A stretch of DNA of 64,000 nucleotides. Source: Vreelandella populi. GTDB lineage: Bacteria; Pseudomonadota; Gammaproteobacteria; Pseudomonadales; Halomonadaceae. The stretch is taken from NCBI RefSeq assembly GCF_003989825.1, contig NZ_RZHE01000002.1, forward strand, positions 248,001-312,000, given 5' to 3'. This document shows positions 1-10,388 of the stretch, piece by piece (the stretch's first letter is position 1; every line of letters starts with the position of its first letter). The notes beneath the pieces were generated by a model, which saw only the letters and a list, made by a program, of their open reading frames with translations, did not search any database and was not told where the DNA came from. The position numbers and the translations under genes were made by a program.

Positions 1-1140
1 CGCGACCGGCTTGTGGCTCATGCGGTTCGCCAGGCTTACCGGGACGTGCTGTACAACGGCCGACACCCGGTGTTTGTACTTTATCTGACGCTTGACCCCG
101 ACGTGGTTGATGTCAACGTGCATCCCACCAAGCACGAAGTGCGCTTTCGTGATGGCCGCATGGTTCACGATTTCCTCTACTCAAGCCTGCATCACTGTCT
201 GGCATCATCCAGTCCTTCTGAGGACAGTGAAGAAGCCGCTGGCGCCACAGAGCAGCCGGTGGCTGACCCGGCTTTAACCGAGATGAAGAGTGGCGCGCCG
301 CTGCAGGCCAGCCAACCTGAGCCAGCACAATGGCAGCAGCAGGGAATGGCGCTTGCCCCGCCGCAAACGCCTGCTCGCCATCTAGGGGCTGAGAAAGTGC
401 GCCGTTTTATGCAGGGCTACCAGGCGCTGCATCCCGATCACGAAGAGACGCTATTGACTCCCCAGGCGCCGGGTGCATGGGCAAATGAGGCCAAGCCTGC
501 CAATGAAGTGCGTGAAGTGCCGCTTGCCATGCCTGAAGGCGACCCTACCAGCGCACCACCCCTAGGATTTGCGCTGGGTCAACTGCACGGGATCTACATT
601 CTGGCGCAAAATGCCCAGGGGCTGGTGCTTGTCGATATGCACGCTGCTCACGAGCGGATCGTGTATGAACGCATGAAAAACCAGCTGGCGGATGCCGAAG
701 CTATTGATACGCAGCCGCTGCTGGTGCCTGTCTCATTGGCGGCCAGTCGGGCAGAGGTCGCCACGGCGGAGAGTGAGCAGGAGGCCATTTCCAAGCTAGG
801 CATTGAGTTGGATGTGGCCGGCCCGGAAACCTTGCTGGTGCGCCAGTTGCCAGCGCTGCTTGCCCACGCCGACCCCGAAGCGCTGGTGCGTGAGATGCTT
901 GAAGAGCTAGCCCGCTTTGGGCGCACTCATCAAGTAGAGACGCGTATTCATGAGCTACTTTCGACCATGGCCTGTCATGGCAGCGTGCGCGCCAATCGTC
1001 GTCTGACCATTGCCGAGATGAATGCACTTTTGCGTGACATGGAGCGTACAGAGCGTAGCGACCAGTGCAATCACGGGCGGCCGACCTGGACTCAAATGAG
1101 CCTGAAAGCTCTGGATAAATTGTTCTTGCGCGGTCAGTAG
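1..1140 (+). CDS. mutL: DNA mismatch repair protein MutL, 3' part (gene starts before the window)
   Basis: The frame is open from the first base; no start lies in the window, so this is the 3' part of the gene. MutL is the ATPase that links MutS mismatch recognition to strand incision. The first ~50 codons ([25 protein letters not shown]) are the end of the conserved N-terminal ATPase region. A Gln/Pro/Glu-rich linker follows, then the C-terminal dimerisation domain. That domain carries [12 protein letters not shown] (634-669), which fits the DQHA(X)2E(X)4E endonuclease motif of MutL proteins from MutH-less bacteria, plus [10 protein letters not shown] and CNHGRPTW. miaA follows after 44 bp, the usual gammaproteobacterial order. 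Confidence 0.97.
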   Translation, partial: RDRLVAHAVRQAYRDVLYNGRHPVFVLYLTLDPDVVDVNVHPTKHEVRFRDGRMVHDFLYSSLHHCLASSSPSEDSEEAAGATEQPVADPALTEMKSGAPLQASQPEPAQWQQQGMALAPPQTPARHLGAEKVRRFMQGYQALHPDHEETLLTPQAPGAWANEAKPANEVREVPLAMPEGDPTSAPPLGFALGQLHGIYILAQNAQGLVLVDMHAAHERIVYERMKNQLADAEAIDTQPLLVPVSLAASRAEVATAESEQEAISKLGIELDVAGPETLLVRQLPALLAHADPEALVREMLEELARFGRTHQVETRIHELLSTMACHGSVRANRRLTIAEMNALLRDMERTERSDQCNHGRPTWTQMSLKALDKLFLRGQ

Positions 1141-1184
1141 TTTTTACCCCTTTTGTTATAACGTTTGGCGGAGTTTGCCCATCT

Positions 1185-2123
1185 ATGGCTGATACGCGCC
1201 CCTGGGCGATTTTTTTAATGGGGCCTACCGCGGCCGGAAAGACCGATACGGCGATAGCGCTTCACGAGCAGCTGGGCCATGAACTGATCAGTGTGGATTC
1301 GGCCATGGTCTACCGAGAGATGAATATCGGTAGCGCCAAACCCAGCGCCGAAGAGCTTGCCCGTGCCCCTCACCGGTTAATTGATCTGCGTGACCCTTCA
1401 GAGCCCTATTCTGCGGCCGACTTTCGTACAGACGCGCTGGCCGAGATGCGGCAAATTAGCGCAGCCGGCAAAGTGCCCCTGTTAGTGGGCGGAACCATGC
1501 TGTATTACAAATGCCTGGTGGAAGGGGTGGCGAACATGCCCGCCGCTGACCCGGCGATTCGCGAGCAGCTGGCTTTAAAACGCGAGACGGAGGGCCTTGA
1601 AGCCCTGCACAGAACGTTAGCGAAGGTTGATCCTGTCTCGGCGAGGCGCATTCATCCCAACGACCCGCAACGTTTGATGCGCGCGCTTGAGGTCTATTAC
1701 GCCAGCGGAAAGTCAATGAGTGCGCTATGGGACGAGCAGCAGCCGGAAACCTTTCCCTGGCGGGTGTTGTCGATAGCTTTGTCGCCCGCCGATCGAAGCG
1801 TTTTACACGCCCGAATCGAAAAACGTTTCACCGCCATGCTGTCAGAAGGCTTGATAGATGAAGTGGCCGCCCTCAGAAAGCGTAATGATCTTCATCTGGA
1901 TCTTCCATCAATGAAAAGTGTCGGCTATCGGCAAGTATGGGAATATCTTGATGGCAAGTACGATTACCCTACTCTAAAAGAGCGTGGTGTAATTGCTACT
2001 CGCCAGCTCGCCAAGCGTCAGCTAACGTGGTTAAGAAGTTGGTCTAATCTTAACTGGATCGATTCACAGCAGGCGGGTGTGGTGGATAAGACGCTGAAAT
2101 TCGTGCGTGAAAGCGGTGCTTAG
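1185..2123 (+). CDS. miaA: tRNA dimethylallyltransferase MiaA
   Basis: MiaA transfers the dimethylallyl group from DMAPP to the N6 of adenosine-37 in tRNAs that read UNN codons. The 312-residue protein has normal family length. It has a P-loop GPTAAGKT at residues 13-20, the [18 protein letters not shown] substrate loop just after it, and the family signature [19 protein letters not shown]. It sits between mutL and hfq as in most gammaproteobacteria, so it is probably part of a long mutL-miaA-hfq-hflX-hflK-hflC transcription unit with internal promoters. Confidence 0.97.
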   Translation: MADTRPWAIFLMGPTAAGKTDTAIALHEQLGHELISVDSAMVYREMNIGSAKPSAEELARAPHRLIDLRDPSEPYSAADFRTDALAEMRQISAAGKVPLLVGGTMLYYKCLVEGVANMPAADPAIREQLALKRETEGLEALHRTLAKVDPVSARRIHPNDPQRLMRALEVYYASGKSMSALWDEQQPETFPWRVLSIALSPADRSVLHARIEKRFTAMLSEGLIDEVAALRKRNDLHLDLPSMKSVGYRQVWEYLDGKYDYPTLKERGVIATRQLAKRQLTWLRSWSNLNWIDSQQAGVVDKTLKFVRESGA

Positions 2124-2162
2124 CGTAAGATAGTGATTTCGTAAGTATGTGTTTTCGAGTGG

Positions 2163-2196
2163 CCGAAAGGCTCTTTTGACAACACAGGCCTTTCGG
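2163..2196 (+). other. hairpin in the hfq upstream region
   Basis: CCGAAAGG (2163-2170) pairs perfectly with CCTTTCGG (2189-2196) across an 18-nt loop, about 80 nt before the hfq start. No T tract follows, so it is not a canonical terminator. A TTGACA hexamer lies in the loop at 2176-2181, but I see no good -10 box at the right distance. It may be a 5' UTR structure of hfq; its function is unknown. Confidence 0.35.
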
Positions 2197-2273
2197 GCAA
2201 ACAGATTGCGGCGTAGCACCAGTAGGGCACGCCATAAATAACCAACCCCAACGACAGTTTTAGGGAGAGCAAC

Positions 2274-2522
2274 ATGTCCAAAGGGCAGTCCCTTCAAGAC
2301 CCGTACTTGAATATTTTGCGCAAAGAGCGCATTCCGGTCTCAATCTTTTTGGTCAACGGCATCAAGCTGCAAGGCCAGATTGAATCCTTTGACCAGTTTG
2401 TCATCCTGCTGCGTAACACCGTTAGTCAGATGGTTTATAAACATGCTATTTCCACGGTGGTGCCGTCACGCAACGTGCGTTTACCGGCACAAGATCCAGC
2501 CGCACCTGATGCGGATATGTAA
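2274..2522 (+). CDS. hfq: RNA-binding chaperone Hfq
   Basis: Hfq is the hexameric Sm-like chaperone that pairs small RNAs with mRNAs. The 82-residue protein has the full Sm fold with family residues at E. coli positions: Q8, D9, F42, Y55, K56 and H57 (VYKHA). The C-terminal tail after residue ~66 is short and acidic (PAAPDADM), unlike the long E. coli tail. The start follows a good Shine-Dalgarno (GGGAGAG, about 6 nt before the ATG). The 150-bp gap upstream contains an inverted repeat; hflX follows after 37 bp. Confidence 0.98.
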   Translation: MSKGQSLQDPYLNILRKERIPVSIFLVNGIKLQGQIESFDQFVILLRNTVSQMVYKHAISTVVPSRNVRLPAQDPAAPDADM

Positions 2523-2559
2523 CACCGCTGGATGAGCAATAGAATCCTCGAGGTATTGA

Positions 2560-3870
2560 TTGTTTTTTGAGCGCCCAGATGCCGGTGAAACGGCAGTACT
2601 TGTTCACGTAGATTTCCACGACGAACAGGCACGTGAAGACCCGGGTGAGTTTTTAGAGCTCGTGCGCTCTGCTGGTGCAGATCCCGCGACGCTACTCACT
2701 GCCAGTCGACAGCGCCCTGATTCCCGAACCTTTATTGGTTCAGGGAAACTGGAAGAGCTGCGAGCCATGCTCGCAGCTCATCAGGCCGAGCTGGTGATCT
2801 TCAATCATAGTTTAAGTCCTTCCCAGCAGCGCAACCTTGAGAAAGAGCTCAAGTGTCGTGTTCTCGACCGTACCGGTTTGATTCTCGATATTTTTGCGCA
2901 ACGGGCACGAACCCATGAAGGTAAGCTGCAGGTTGAGCTTGCCCAGTTAGAATATATGTCCACGCGCCTTGTGCGCGGGTGGACGCACCTTGAACGCCAG
3001 AAAGGCGGGATTGGCCTGCGCGGTCCCGGTGAAACCCAGCTGGAAACCGATCGCCGCCTGTTGAGAGGGCGTATCAAGTCCATCAATAAGCGCCTGGATA
3101 AAGTGCGCAGCCAGCGCGAGCAGAACCGCCGCGCCCGTGCCCGTGCCGAGATCCATAGTGTATCGCTGGTGGGTTATACCAACGCCGGTAAATCAACGCT
3201 GTTTAATGCGTTAACCAATGCCGAGGTATATGCGGCTGACCAGCTGTTTGCCACGCTGGATCCCACCCTGAGACGACTTGAGATAGAAGACGTAGGCCCG
3301 GTAGTGATGGCAGATACGGTGGGCTTTATTCGTCATTTGCCCCACAAACTTGTTGAGGCGTTTCAGGCCACCCTGCAAGAGGCCGCCGAAGCCACGTTGC
3401 TTGTGCATGTCATTGATGCTGCTGACCCGGATCGCGAGTTGAATGTTGATCAGGTTGAGTATGTGCTAAAAGAGATTGGTGCGGACAATGTGCCGGTACT
3501 CAAGGTCATGAACAAGATTGACAAGCTTGATAGCGCGCCGCGTATTGAGCGTGATGGTCATGGCGTGCCAGAAGTTGTTTGGCTGTCAGCCCAACAGGGT
3601 CAAGGGTTGGATCTGCTTCACGAAGCTCTAACCGAGCGGCTGGCCGGCGATGTTATTGGTTTTTCGCTGACACTCACGCCTGAACAGGGCAAGCTGCGGG
3701 CAGGGTTACACGCGCTTAACGCCGTGCGTGAAGAAGCTTTTGATGAACAGGGGCATTCGGTGCTGGATGTGCGGCTTCCAAGGCGCGACTTTAACCAGCT
3801 TATGGCCCAGCTTGGCGAGCGCGCCAATACCTATTTGCCTGAAGCGCTACGTGAATCGGAAGAGTGGTAA
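2560..3870 (+). CDS. hflX: ribosome-associated GTPase HflX
   Basis: HflX is a GTPase that binds and splits stalled or stress-damaged 70S ribosomes. The 436-residue product has the N-terminal HflX domain, ending in the conserved GIGLRGPGETQLETDRR segment. The G domain follows, with G1 GYTNAGKST from about residue 205, G3 ADTVGFIRHLPH and G4 NKID. The best start is TTG at 2560, preceded by CGAGG; no ATG gives the conserved N-terminal FERPDAGETAVLVHVDF. It follows hfq by 37 bp and is followed by hflKC, the classic hfl locus. Confidence 0.96.
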   Translation: MFFERPDAGETAVLVHVDFHDEQAREDPGEFLELVRSAGADPATLLTASRQRPDSRTFIGSGKLEELRAMLAAHQAELVIFNHSLSPSQQRNLEKELKCRVLDRTGLILDIFAQRARTHEGKLQVELAQLEYMSTRLVRGWTHLERQKGGIGLRGPGETQLETDRRLLRGRIKSINKRLDKVRSQREQNRRARARAEIHSVSLVGYTNAGKSTLFNALTNAEVYAADQLFATLDPTLRRLEIEDVGPVVMADTVGFIRHLPHKLVEAFQATLQEAAEATLLVHVIDAADPDRELNVDQVEYVLKEIGADNVPVLKVMNKIDKLDSAPRIERDGHGVPEVVWLSAQQGQGLDLLHEALTERLAGDVIGFSLTLTPEQGKLRAGLHALNAVREEAFDEQGHSVLDVRLPRRDFNQLMAQLGERANTYLPEALRESEEW

Positions 3871-4010
3871 ATTGATTAGCTGCCCAGTCGTGTAGTATCC
3901 GATTTTGTAAAAATGGTCATAACACGTTGATATAGCAATAATTTCAAAAAAGCGCATGGGTCTTGCCCCGGCAAGCCCAGCGCAGGTGAGCACTTTAGTG
4001 GAGAAGACGT

Positions 4011-5285
4011 ATGGCCTGGAATGAGCCTGGTGGTGGCAACCAGCACGACCCATGGAGTGGTGGTGGCCGACGGGGTGGCAACGACGGTGGAAACCGTGGT
4101 GGCAATGATGGTGGCAACCGTGGAGGGAACAACGGTGGTAATAACCAAGGGCCTCCTGATCTTGATGAGGCGCTAAAAAAGTTTCAAGACAAGCTCAACG
4201 GCATGCTGGGCGGTGGCAGTAAAAAAGGTAATGGCGGTAAGAAGGGAGGCGGTAGCGGTAAGCCTCGCAACTCATTCGCTCTACCAGGCCTTTTGGTGGT
4301 TATTGCACTCGCCATTTGGGCCGCGTCAGGCTTCTATCTTGTCGATCAGTCAGAACGTGGCGTCGTGCTGCGATTTGGCGAGTATCAAGGCATCGTTAAT
4401 CCAGGCCTGCAATGGAATCCACCGCTGATTGATGATGTGCGTATGGTCAATGTGACCCGCGTGCGCTCAGTATCTCAGACCCAGTCGATGCTGACTCGCG
4501 ACGAAAATATTGTTGAAGTGGAAATTTCTGCACAGTATCAGGTCGCTAATCCGCGTGATTTCGTGCTCAACGTACGCGATCCGGCGCTTTCAATCGAAAA
4601 CGCGCTCGACTCCGCTCTGCGCCACGTTGTAGGCGGTACGGATATGATCGATATCCTGACTTCTGGTCGTGAAATCCTGGGTAGCTCGGTCGCCAGCCGT
4701 TTACAGACGTATCTCGACGCCTATGGTGCAGGTATCAATCTGCAGACCATTAACATTGAGTCTACCTCAGCGCCGGCACCGGTAATCGATGCGTTTGACG
4801 ACGTTATTCGTGCCCGTGAAGACCGTCAGCGCACGATCAACGAAGGTATGGCTTACGCCAATGCGATCATTCCCGCTGCGCAAGGTCAGGCTCAGCGTGT
4901 GGTCGAGCAGGGGCAGGGTTACCGTGAATCCGTCGTGGCTGAGGCGCAAGGTCAGGCGAACCGCTTTAATGCCTTGTTGACTGAATACCGCAACGCGCCG
5001 GAAGTTATGCGGGAGCGCATGTATCTGGATACCGTCGAAGAAGTGTTTGGCAATACGCCTAAGGTGCTTCTGGATGTAAGCGAAAGTGCACCTCTGATGT
5101 ATCTGCCGCTTGATCAGATGCGCGGCAGCAACGAGCGCAGCAGCTCTGCAGGCGGCAACAGCAACAACAGCAGTAGTGCCGTTGGGGAAGAGCTTGACCC
5201 ACGCGTTATTGAGAACCTACGCAGTGGGCAAGGCATCAGCAATTCATCCTCAGGCAATAGTTCCATCCGCAGGGAGGGCCGGTAA
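4011..5285 (+). CDS. hflK: FtsH protease regulator subunit HflK
   Basis: HflK is the larger partner of the inner-membrane HflKC complex, an SPFH/prohibitin assembly that cages and modulates the FtsH protease. Residues 7-45 are very rich in Gly and Asn, with tandem GGNDGGNR-type units. A second Gly/Lys-rich stretch occupies residues 67-84, then one membrane segment (about 91-111) precedes the SPFH domain (DQSERGVVLRFGEY). The C-terminus is rich in Ser and Asn. At 424 residues it is typical in length. Its stop directly abuts the hflC ATG, implying translational coupling. Confidence 0.96.
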   Translation: MAWNEPGGGNQHDPWSGGGRRGGNDGGNRGGNDGGNRGGNNGGNNQGPPDLDEALKKFQDKLNGMLGGGSKKGNGGKKGGGSGKPRNSFALPGLLVVIALAIWAASGFYLVDQSERGVVLRFGEYQGIVNPGLQWNPPLIDDVRMVNVTRVRSVSQTQSMLTRDENIVEVEISAQYQVANPRDFVLNVRDPALSIENALDSALRHVVGGTDMIDILTSGREILGSSVASRLQTYLDAYGAGINLQTINIESTSAPAPVIDAFDDVIRAREDRQRTINEGMAYANAIIPAAQGQAQRVVEQGQGYRESVVAEAQGQANRFNALLTEYRNAPEVMRERMYLDTVEEVFGNTPKVLLDVSESAPLMYLPLDQMRGSNERSSSAGGNSNNSSSAVGEELDPRVIENLRSGQGISNSSSGNSSIRREGR

Positions 5286-6206
5286 ATGATTAACAATCGA
5301 TCCCTGCTTATCGTAGGTACGCTTGCTGCCGTTGCGTGGCTTGCCAGCAACACGCTATACGTTGTCGATGAAACCGAGCGTGCGGTCAAACTGCGCTTTG
5401 GTGAGGTGGTTGAAGAGAATATTCGGCCGGGCCTGCATGCCAAGGTGCCAATCGCACAAACGGTGCGTAAGTTTGATACGCGTCTTTTGACGTTGGACAC
5501 TGACACCAGCCGCTATCTGACACTTGAGCAGAAAGCCGTGATCGTTGACTCCTACGTAAAATGGCAGGTGGTTAACCCCACGCGCTACTACGAAGCAACG
5601 GCGGGCGATGAAATGATGGCGATTCGCCTCATTCAGCCGCGTGTCGACGAGAGTCTGCGTAACGAGTTTGGCCGCTTGAACCTTCAGGAAATCATCGCCG
5701 AGCGCCGTGATGACCTGATGATTGGTCCAACGGAAGAGCTTGATAGCTTGATGCGCAATGAACTGGGTGTCGCCATACGCGATATTCGCATTAAGCGTAT
5801 TGACCTGCCTGAAGACGTGTCGGCAGCGGTATTTGAGCGGATGCGTTCAGAGCGTGAGCGTGAAGCCCGCGAATGGCGCGCGCAGGGTCAGGAAGAGGCC
5901 GAGCGTATTCGCGCCAATGCGGACCGTCGCCGTCAGGTGCTTATCGCGCAGGCCAATGAGCGCGCAGAAACGTTGCGGGGTGAAGGTGACGCTGAAGCAG
6001 CCGGAATCTTCTCTGAAGCGTATGGTCAGGATCAGGAGTTTTTCGCCTTCTGGCGTAGCCTGAATGCTTACCGCAACAGTTTCTCCGGTGACGGCAATCT
6101 GCTCGTGCTGGAACCTGATAGCGATTTCTTCCGCTATCTACGCAGCGCCTCTCCCAGTAATGGAGAAGGTGGCGGCCAGAGCGGCACAGGCAACTCTGAA
6201 GAGTAA
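5286..6206 (+). CDS. hflC: FtsH protease regulator subunit HflC
   Basis: HflC is the second SPFH subunit of the HflKC complex. The 306-residue protein has an N-terminal membrane anchor (about residues 6-26), then VVDETERAVKLRFGEVV and the prohibitin domain. A charged helical region (REREAREWRAQGQEEAERIRA) follows, and the C-terminal tail is Gly/Ser-rich. It starts at the base immediately after the hflK stop codon. An intrinsic terminator downstream (6288-6312) probably ends the hfl operon before hisZ. Confidence 0.96.
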   Translation: MINNRSLLIVGTLAAVAWLASNTLYVVDETERAVKLRFGEVVEENIRPGLHAKVPIAQTVRKFDTRLLTLDTDTSRYLTLEQKAVIVDSYVKWQVVNPTRYYEATAGDEMMAIRLIQPRVDESLRNEFGRLNLQEIIAERRDDLMIGPTEELDSLMRNELGVAIRDIRIKRIDLPEDVSAAVFERMRSEREREAREWRAQGQEEAERIRANADRRRQVLIAQANERAETLRGEGDAEAAGIFSEAYGQDQEFFAFWRSLNAYRNSFSGDGNLLVLEPDSDFFRYLRSASPSNGEGGGQSGTGNSEE

Positions 6207-6287
6207 GGCCACGTAGGGATGAACTTGTCAGCATTGCGTAACGCTTGGCGGGGTTCATCCCTTCGATAAACGTGGTAGACTTAATTG

Positions 6288-6312
6288 AACCGGGCGTTCG
6301 CCCGGTTTTTTT
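6288..6312 (+). terminator. intrinsic terminator after hflC
   Basis: Stem AACCGGG (6288-6294) and CCCGGTT (6301-6307) with a 6-nt loop, running into a T tract (6306-6312). It lies 80 bp beyond the hflC stop and separates the hfl operon from hisZ-purA. Confidence 0.85.
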
Positions 6313-6390
6313 GTGGCCCTTATTTAAGGTTAATGCGCGATTGGCGTATAAACCGAGTTTGGGCCTTCATCGTCTTGCAGGATTGTTCAC

Positions 6391-8882
<2,492 letters not shown>

Positions 8883-8925
8883 TCCATTCGTGATGTAAGG
8901 CTGGGGCATAACCGTCCCGGTAATA

Positions 8926-8953
8926 TAAAAGGGGCGCCCAGGCGCCCCTTTTA
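8926..8953. terminator. bidirectional terminator between convergent purA and cobO
   Basis: A perfect 13-bp inverted repeat (TAAAAGGGGCGCC / GGCGCCCCTTTTA) with a 2-base centre. It is GC-rich in the middle and has A and T runs at the ends, so it can work in both directions between the convergent genes. Confidence 0.85.
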
Positions 8954-8958
8954 CGTAC

Positions 8959-9018
8959 TTAGTCTTTAACAGATTAGTCTTTAACAAATTAGCGTTTAAG
9001 AGATTAGCGTTTAAAAAT
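8959..9018. repeat. four 15-bp tandem repeats spanning the cobO stop codon
   Basis: Units at 8959-8973, 8974-8988, 8989-9003 and 9004-9018 read TTAGTCTTTAACAGA, TTAGTCTTTAACAAA, TTAGCGTTTAAGAGA and TTAGCGTTTAAAAAT. On the minus strand the unit length keeps the cobO frame, so a TAA recurs every 15 bases. The last unit contains the true cobO stop. Confidence 0.9.
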
Positions 9019-9610
9019 CGATACCCCGTCGTGCTTGTAAGCCGTTATTGAACGCATGACGCACTTCCTGCATTTCCGTTACGGTATCGGCCATGGCGAC
9101 AAGTTCGCGGTGTGCATTGCGCCCAGTAATGATGACCGTCTGCTCGCGCGGTCGGTTCTCGAGGGCTGCCTTGACGGTGGCAATATCCAGGTAGCCAAAT
9201 TTTAGCATGTAGGTGAGTTCATCCAGCACGACTAGGTAGGTGTCAGGGTCGGCCAGCATGCGTTCGGCGTCTTTCCATACGGCCTGACAGGCCCGTGTAT
9301 CAGCATCACGATTTTGTGTTTCCCAAGTAAACCCGGTTGCCATGATGACCACTTCAAGATGCGGGTCGTCTTCCAGACGGTTTCGCTCACCGCACTCCCA
9401 AAGGCCTTTGATAAACTGCACCACGCCCACTTTATAGCCGTAGCCCAGTGATCGAGTAACGGTGCCCCATGCGGCTGTCGTTTTGCCCTTGCCATTGCCA
9501 GTGTTGATCAGCAGCAGGCCGCGCTGCTCGGTCGCGCTGGCTACCTTTTCATCTACGTGGGCTTTCAGTTTTTCCATTGATGCCTTATGGCGCGTGTTGC
9601 GATCAGTCAT
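9011..9610 (-). CDS. cobO: corrinoid adenosyltransferase (CobA/CobO/BtuR type)
   Basis: This enzyme adenosylates cob(I)alamin or corrinoid intermediates using ATP. The start at 9610 gives 199 residues beginning MTDRNTRHKA, with AAGGAG 6-7 nt upstream; the longer open frame has no comparable ribosome binding site. The P-loop GNGKGKTT is at residues 38-45, and RSLGYGYKVGVVQFIKG and VVLDELTYMLKFGYL are family blocks. No other cobalamin gene and no recognisable B12 riboswitch is nearby, so it may serve salvage. Its 3' end is embedded in a 15-bp tandem repeat. Confidence 0.94.
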   Translation of the reverse strand: MTDRNTRHKASMEKLKAHVDEKVASATEQRGLLLINTGNGKGKTTAAWGTVTRSLGYGYKVGVVQFIKGLWECGERNRLEDDPHLEVVIMATGFTWETQNRDADTRACQAVWKDAERMLADPDTYLVVLDELTYMLKFGYLDIATVKAALENRPREQTVIITGRNAHRELVAMADTVTEMQEVRHAFNNGLQARRGIDF

Positions 9611-9818
9611 GGTCACTCCTTTACCACATCGTTCGATTGAAACTCGCATAGCGTACGGTATGTCGTGTTCAATGCGTACAACGATGAATAAAATTTGCAT
9701 GGTTTACGGCTTGTCGCTAATACGTAAGGAAATTTTTATTGCTAATCGGCAACAGAATTGGCCGGTAGGGGTGTTGCTGCTCTAAAATGATGAGTCATGT
9801 CTTGCTAGGATAAATGTC

Positions 9819-10304
9819 ATGCCCTCATTTGATATCGTGTCGGAATTCGATCAGCACGAAGCCACGAACGCTGTCGACCAGGCCAACCGTGAAGTGCAGT
9901 CGCGCTTTGATTTTAAAGGCGTTGATGCAAGCTTTGCCCTCGAAGGTGAAAAAGTGCAGCTGGAAGCTGAAGTTGATTTCCAGCTTAAGCAGATGCTGGA
10001 TGTACTGCGCAGTCGACTCATCGCCCGAGGCATTGATGCGCGTTGCATGGATATCAAAGATCCTGAGCTTTCGGGCGTAAAAGCACGCCAGGATGTCATT
10101 TTAAAGCAGGGTCTTGATCAGGCAGAAGCCAAGGATGTGGTTAAGCGCATCAAAGCCAGTAAGCTTAAGGTGCAGGCCCAGATTCAAGGTGAAAAAGTTC
10201 GGGTTACCGGTAAAAAACGCGACGATTTACAAAGCGTAATGGCGTTGCTGCGCGGCGAAGAAGGGCCTGAATTACCGCTGCAGTTCGATAACTTCCGAGA
10301 CTGA
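9819..10304 (+). CDS. yajQ: YajQ family nucleotide-binding protein
   Basis: The 161-residue protein matches the YajQ family (DUF520) along its whole length: MPSFDIVSEFDQHE, AVDQANREVQSRFDFKG, and the C-terminal KVRVTGKKRDDLQSVMALL. Family members have two RRM-like folds and bind nucleotides; some bind cyclic di-GMP. The precise role here is not deducible. The ATG follows AGGA by about 8 nt. The gene is divergent from cobO across a 208-bp intergenic region. Confidence 0.93.
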   Translation: MPSFDIVSEFDQHEATNAVDQANREVQSRFDFKGVDASFALEGEKVQLEAEVDFQLKQMLDVLRSRLIARGIDARCMDIKDPELSGVKARQDVILKQGLDQAEAKDVVKRIKASKLKVQAQIQGEKVRVTGKKRDDLQSVMALLRGEEGPELPLQFDNFRD

Positions 10305-10318
10305 ACCTCAGCGCAATA

Positions 10319-10341
10319 AGGGCAGTGCACGCTACTGCCCT
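10319..10341 (+). other. hairpin between yajQ and pepN
   Basis: Perfect 8-bp stem AGGGCAGT (10319-10326) / ACTGCCCT (10334-10341) with a 7-nt loop. No T tract follows, so it may be a 3' end structure or a pepN leader hairpin rather than an intrinsic terminator. Confidence 0.4.
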
Positions 10342-10388
10342 GATATCGCCGATTATCAAGCAATCGTTTACCAATGGAGCTACGCACT

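Noticed and set aside
2176-2181. TTGACA as a -35 box for hfq
   Set aside because: No acceptable -10 hexamer at 16-18 bp; the sequence also lies in a hairpin loop.
8959-9018. 15-bp repeats considered as a CRISPR remnant
   Set aside because: Units are contiguous with no spacers, too short, and no cas genes are present.
9611-9818. B12 riboswitch upstream of cobO
   Set aside because: No recognisable B12-box or complex fold in the 208-bp region.
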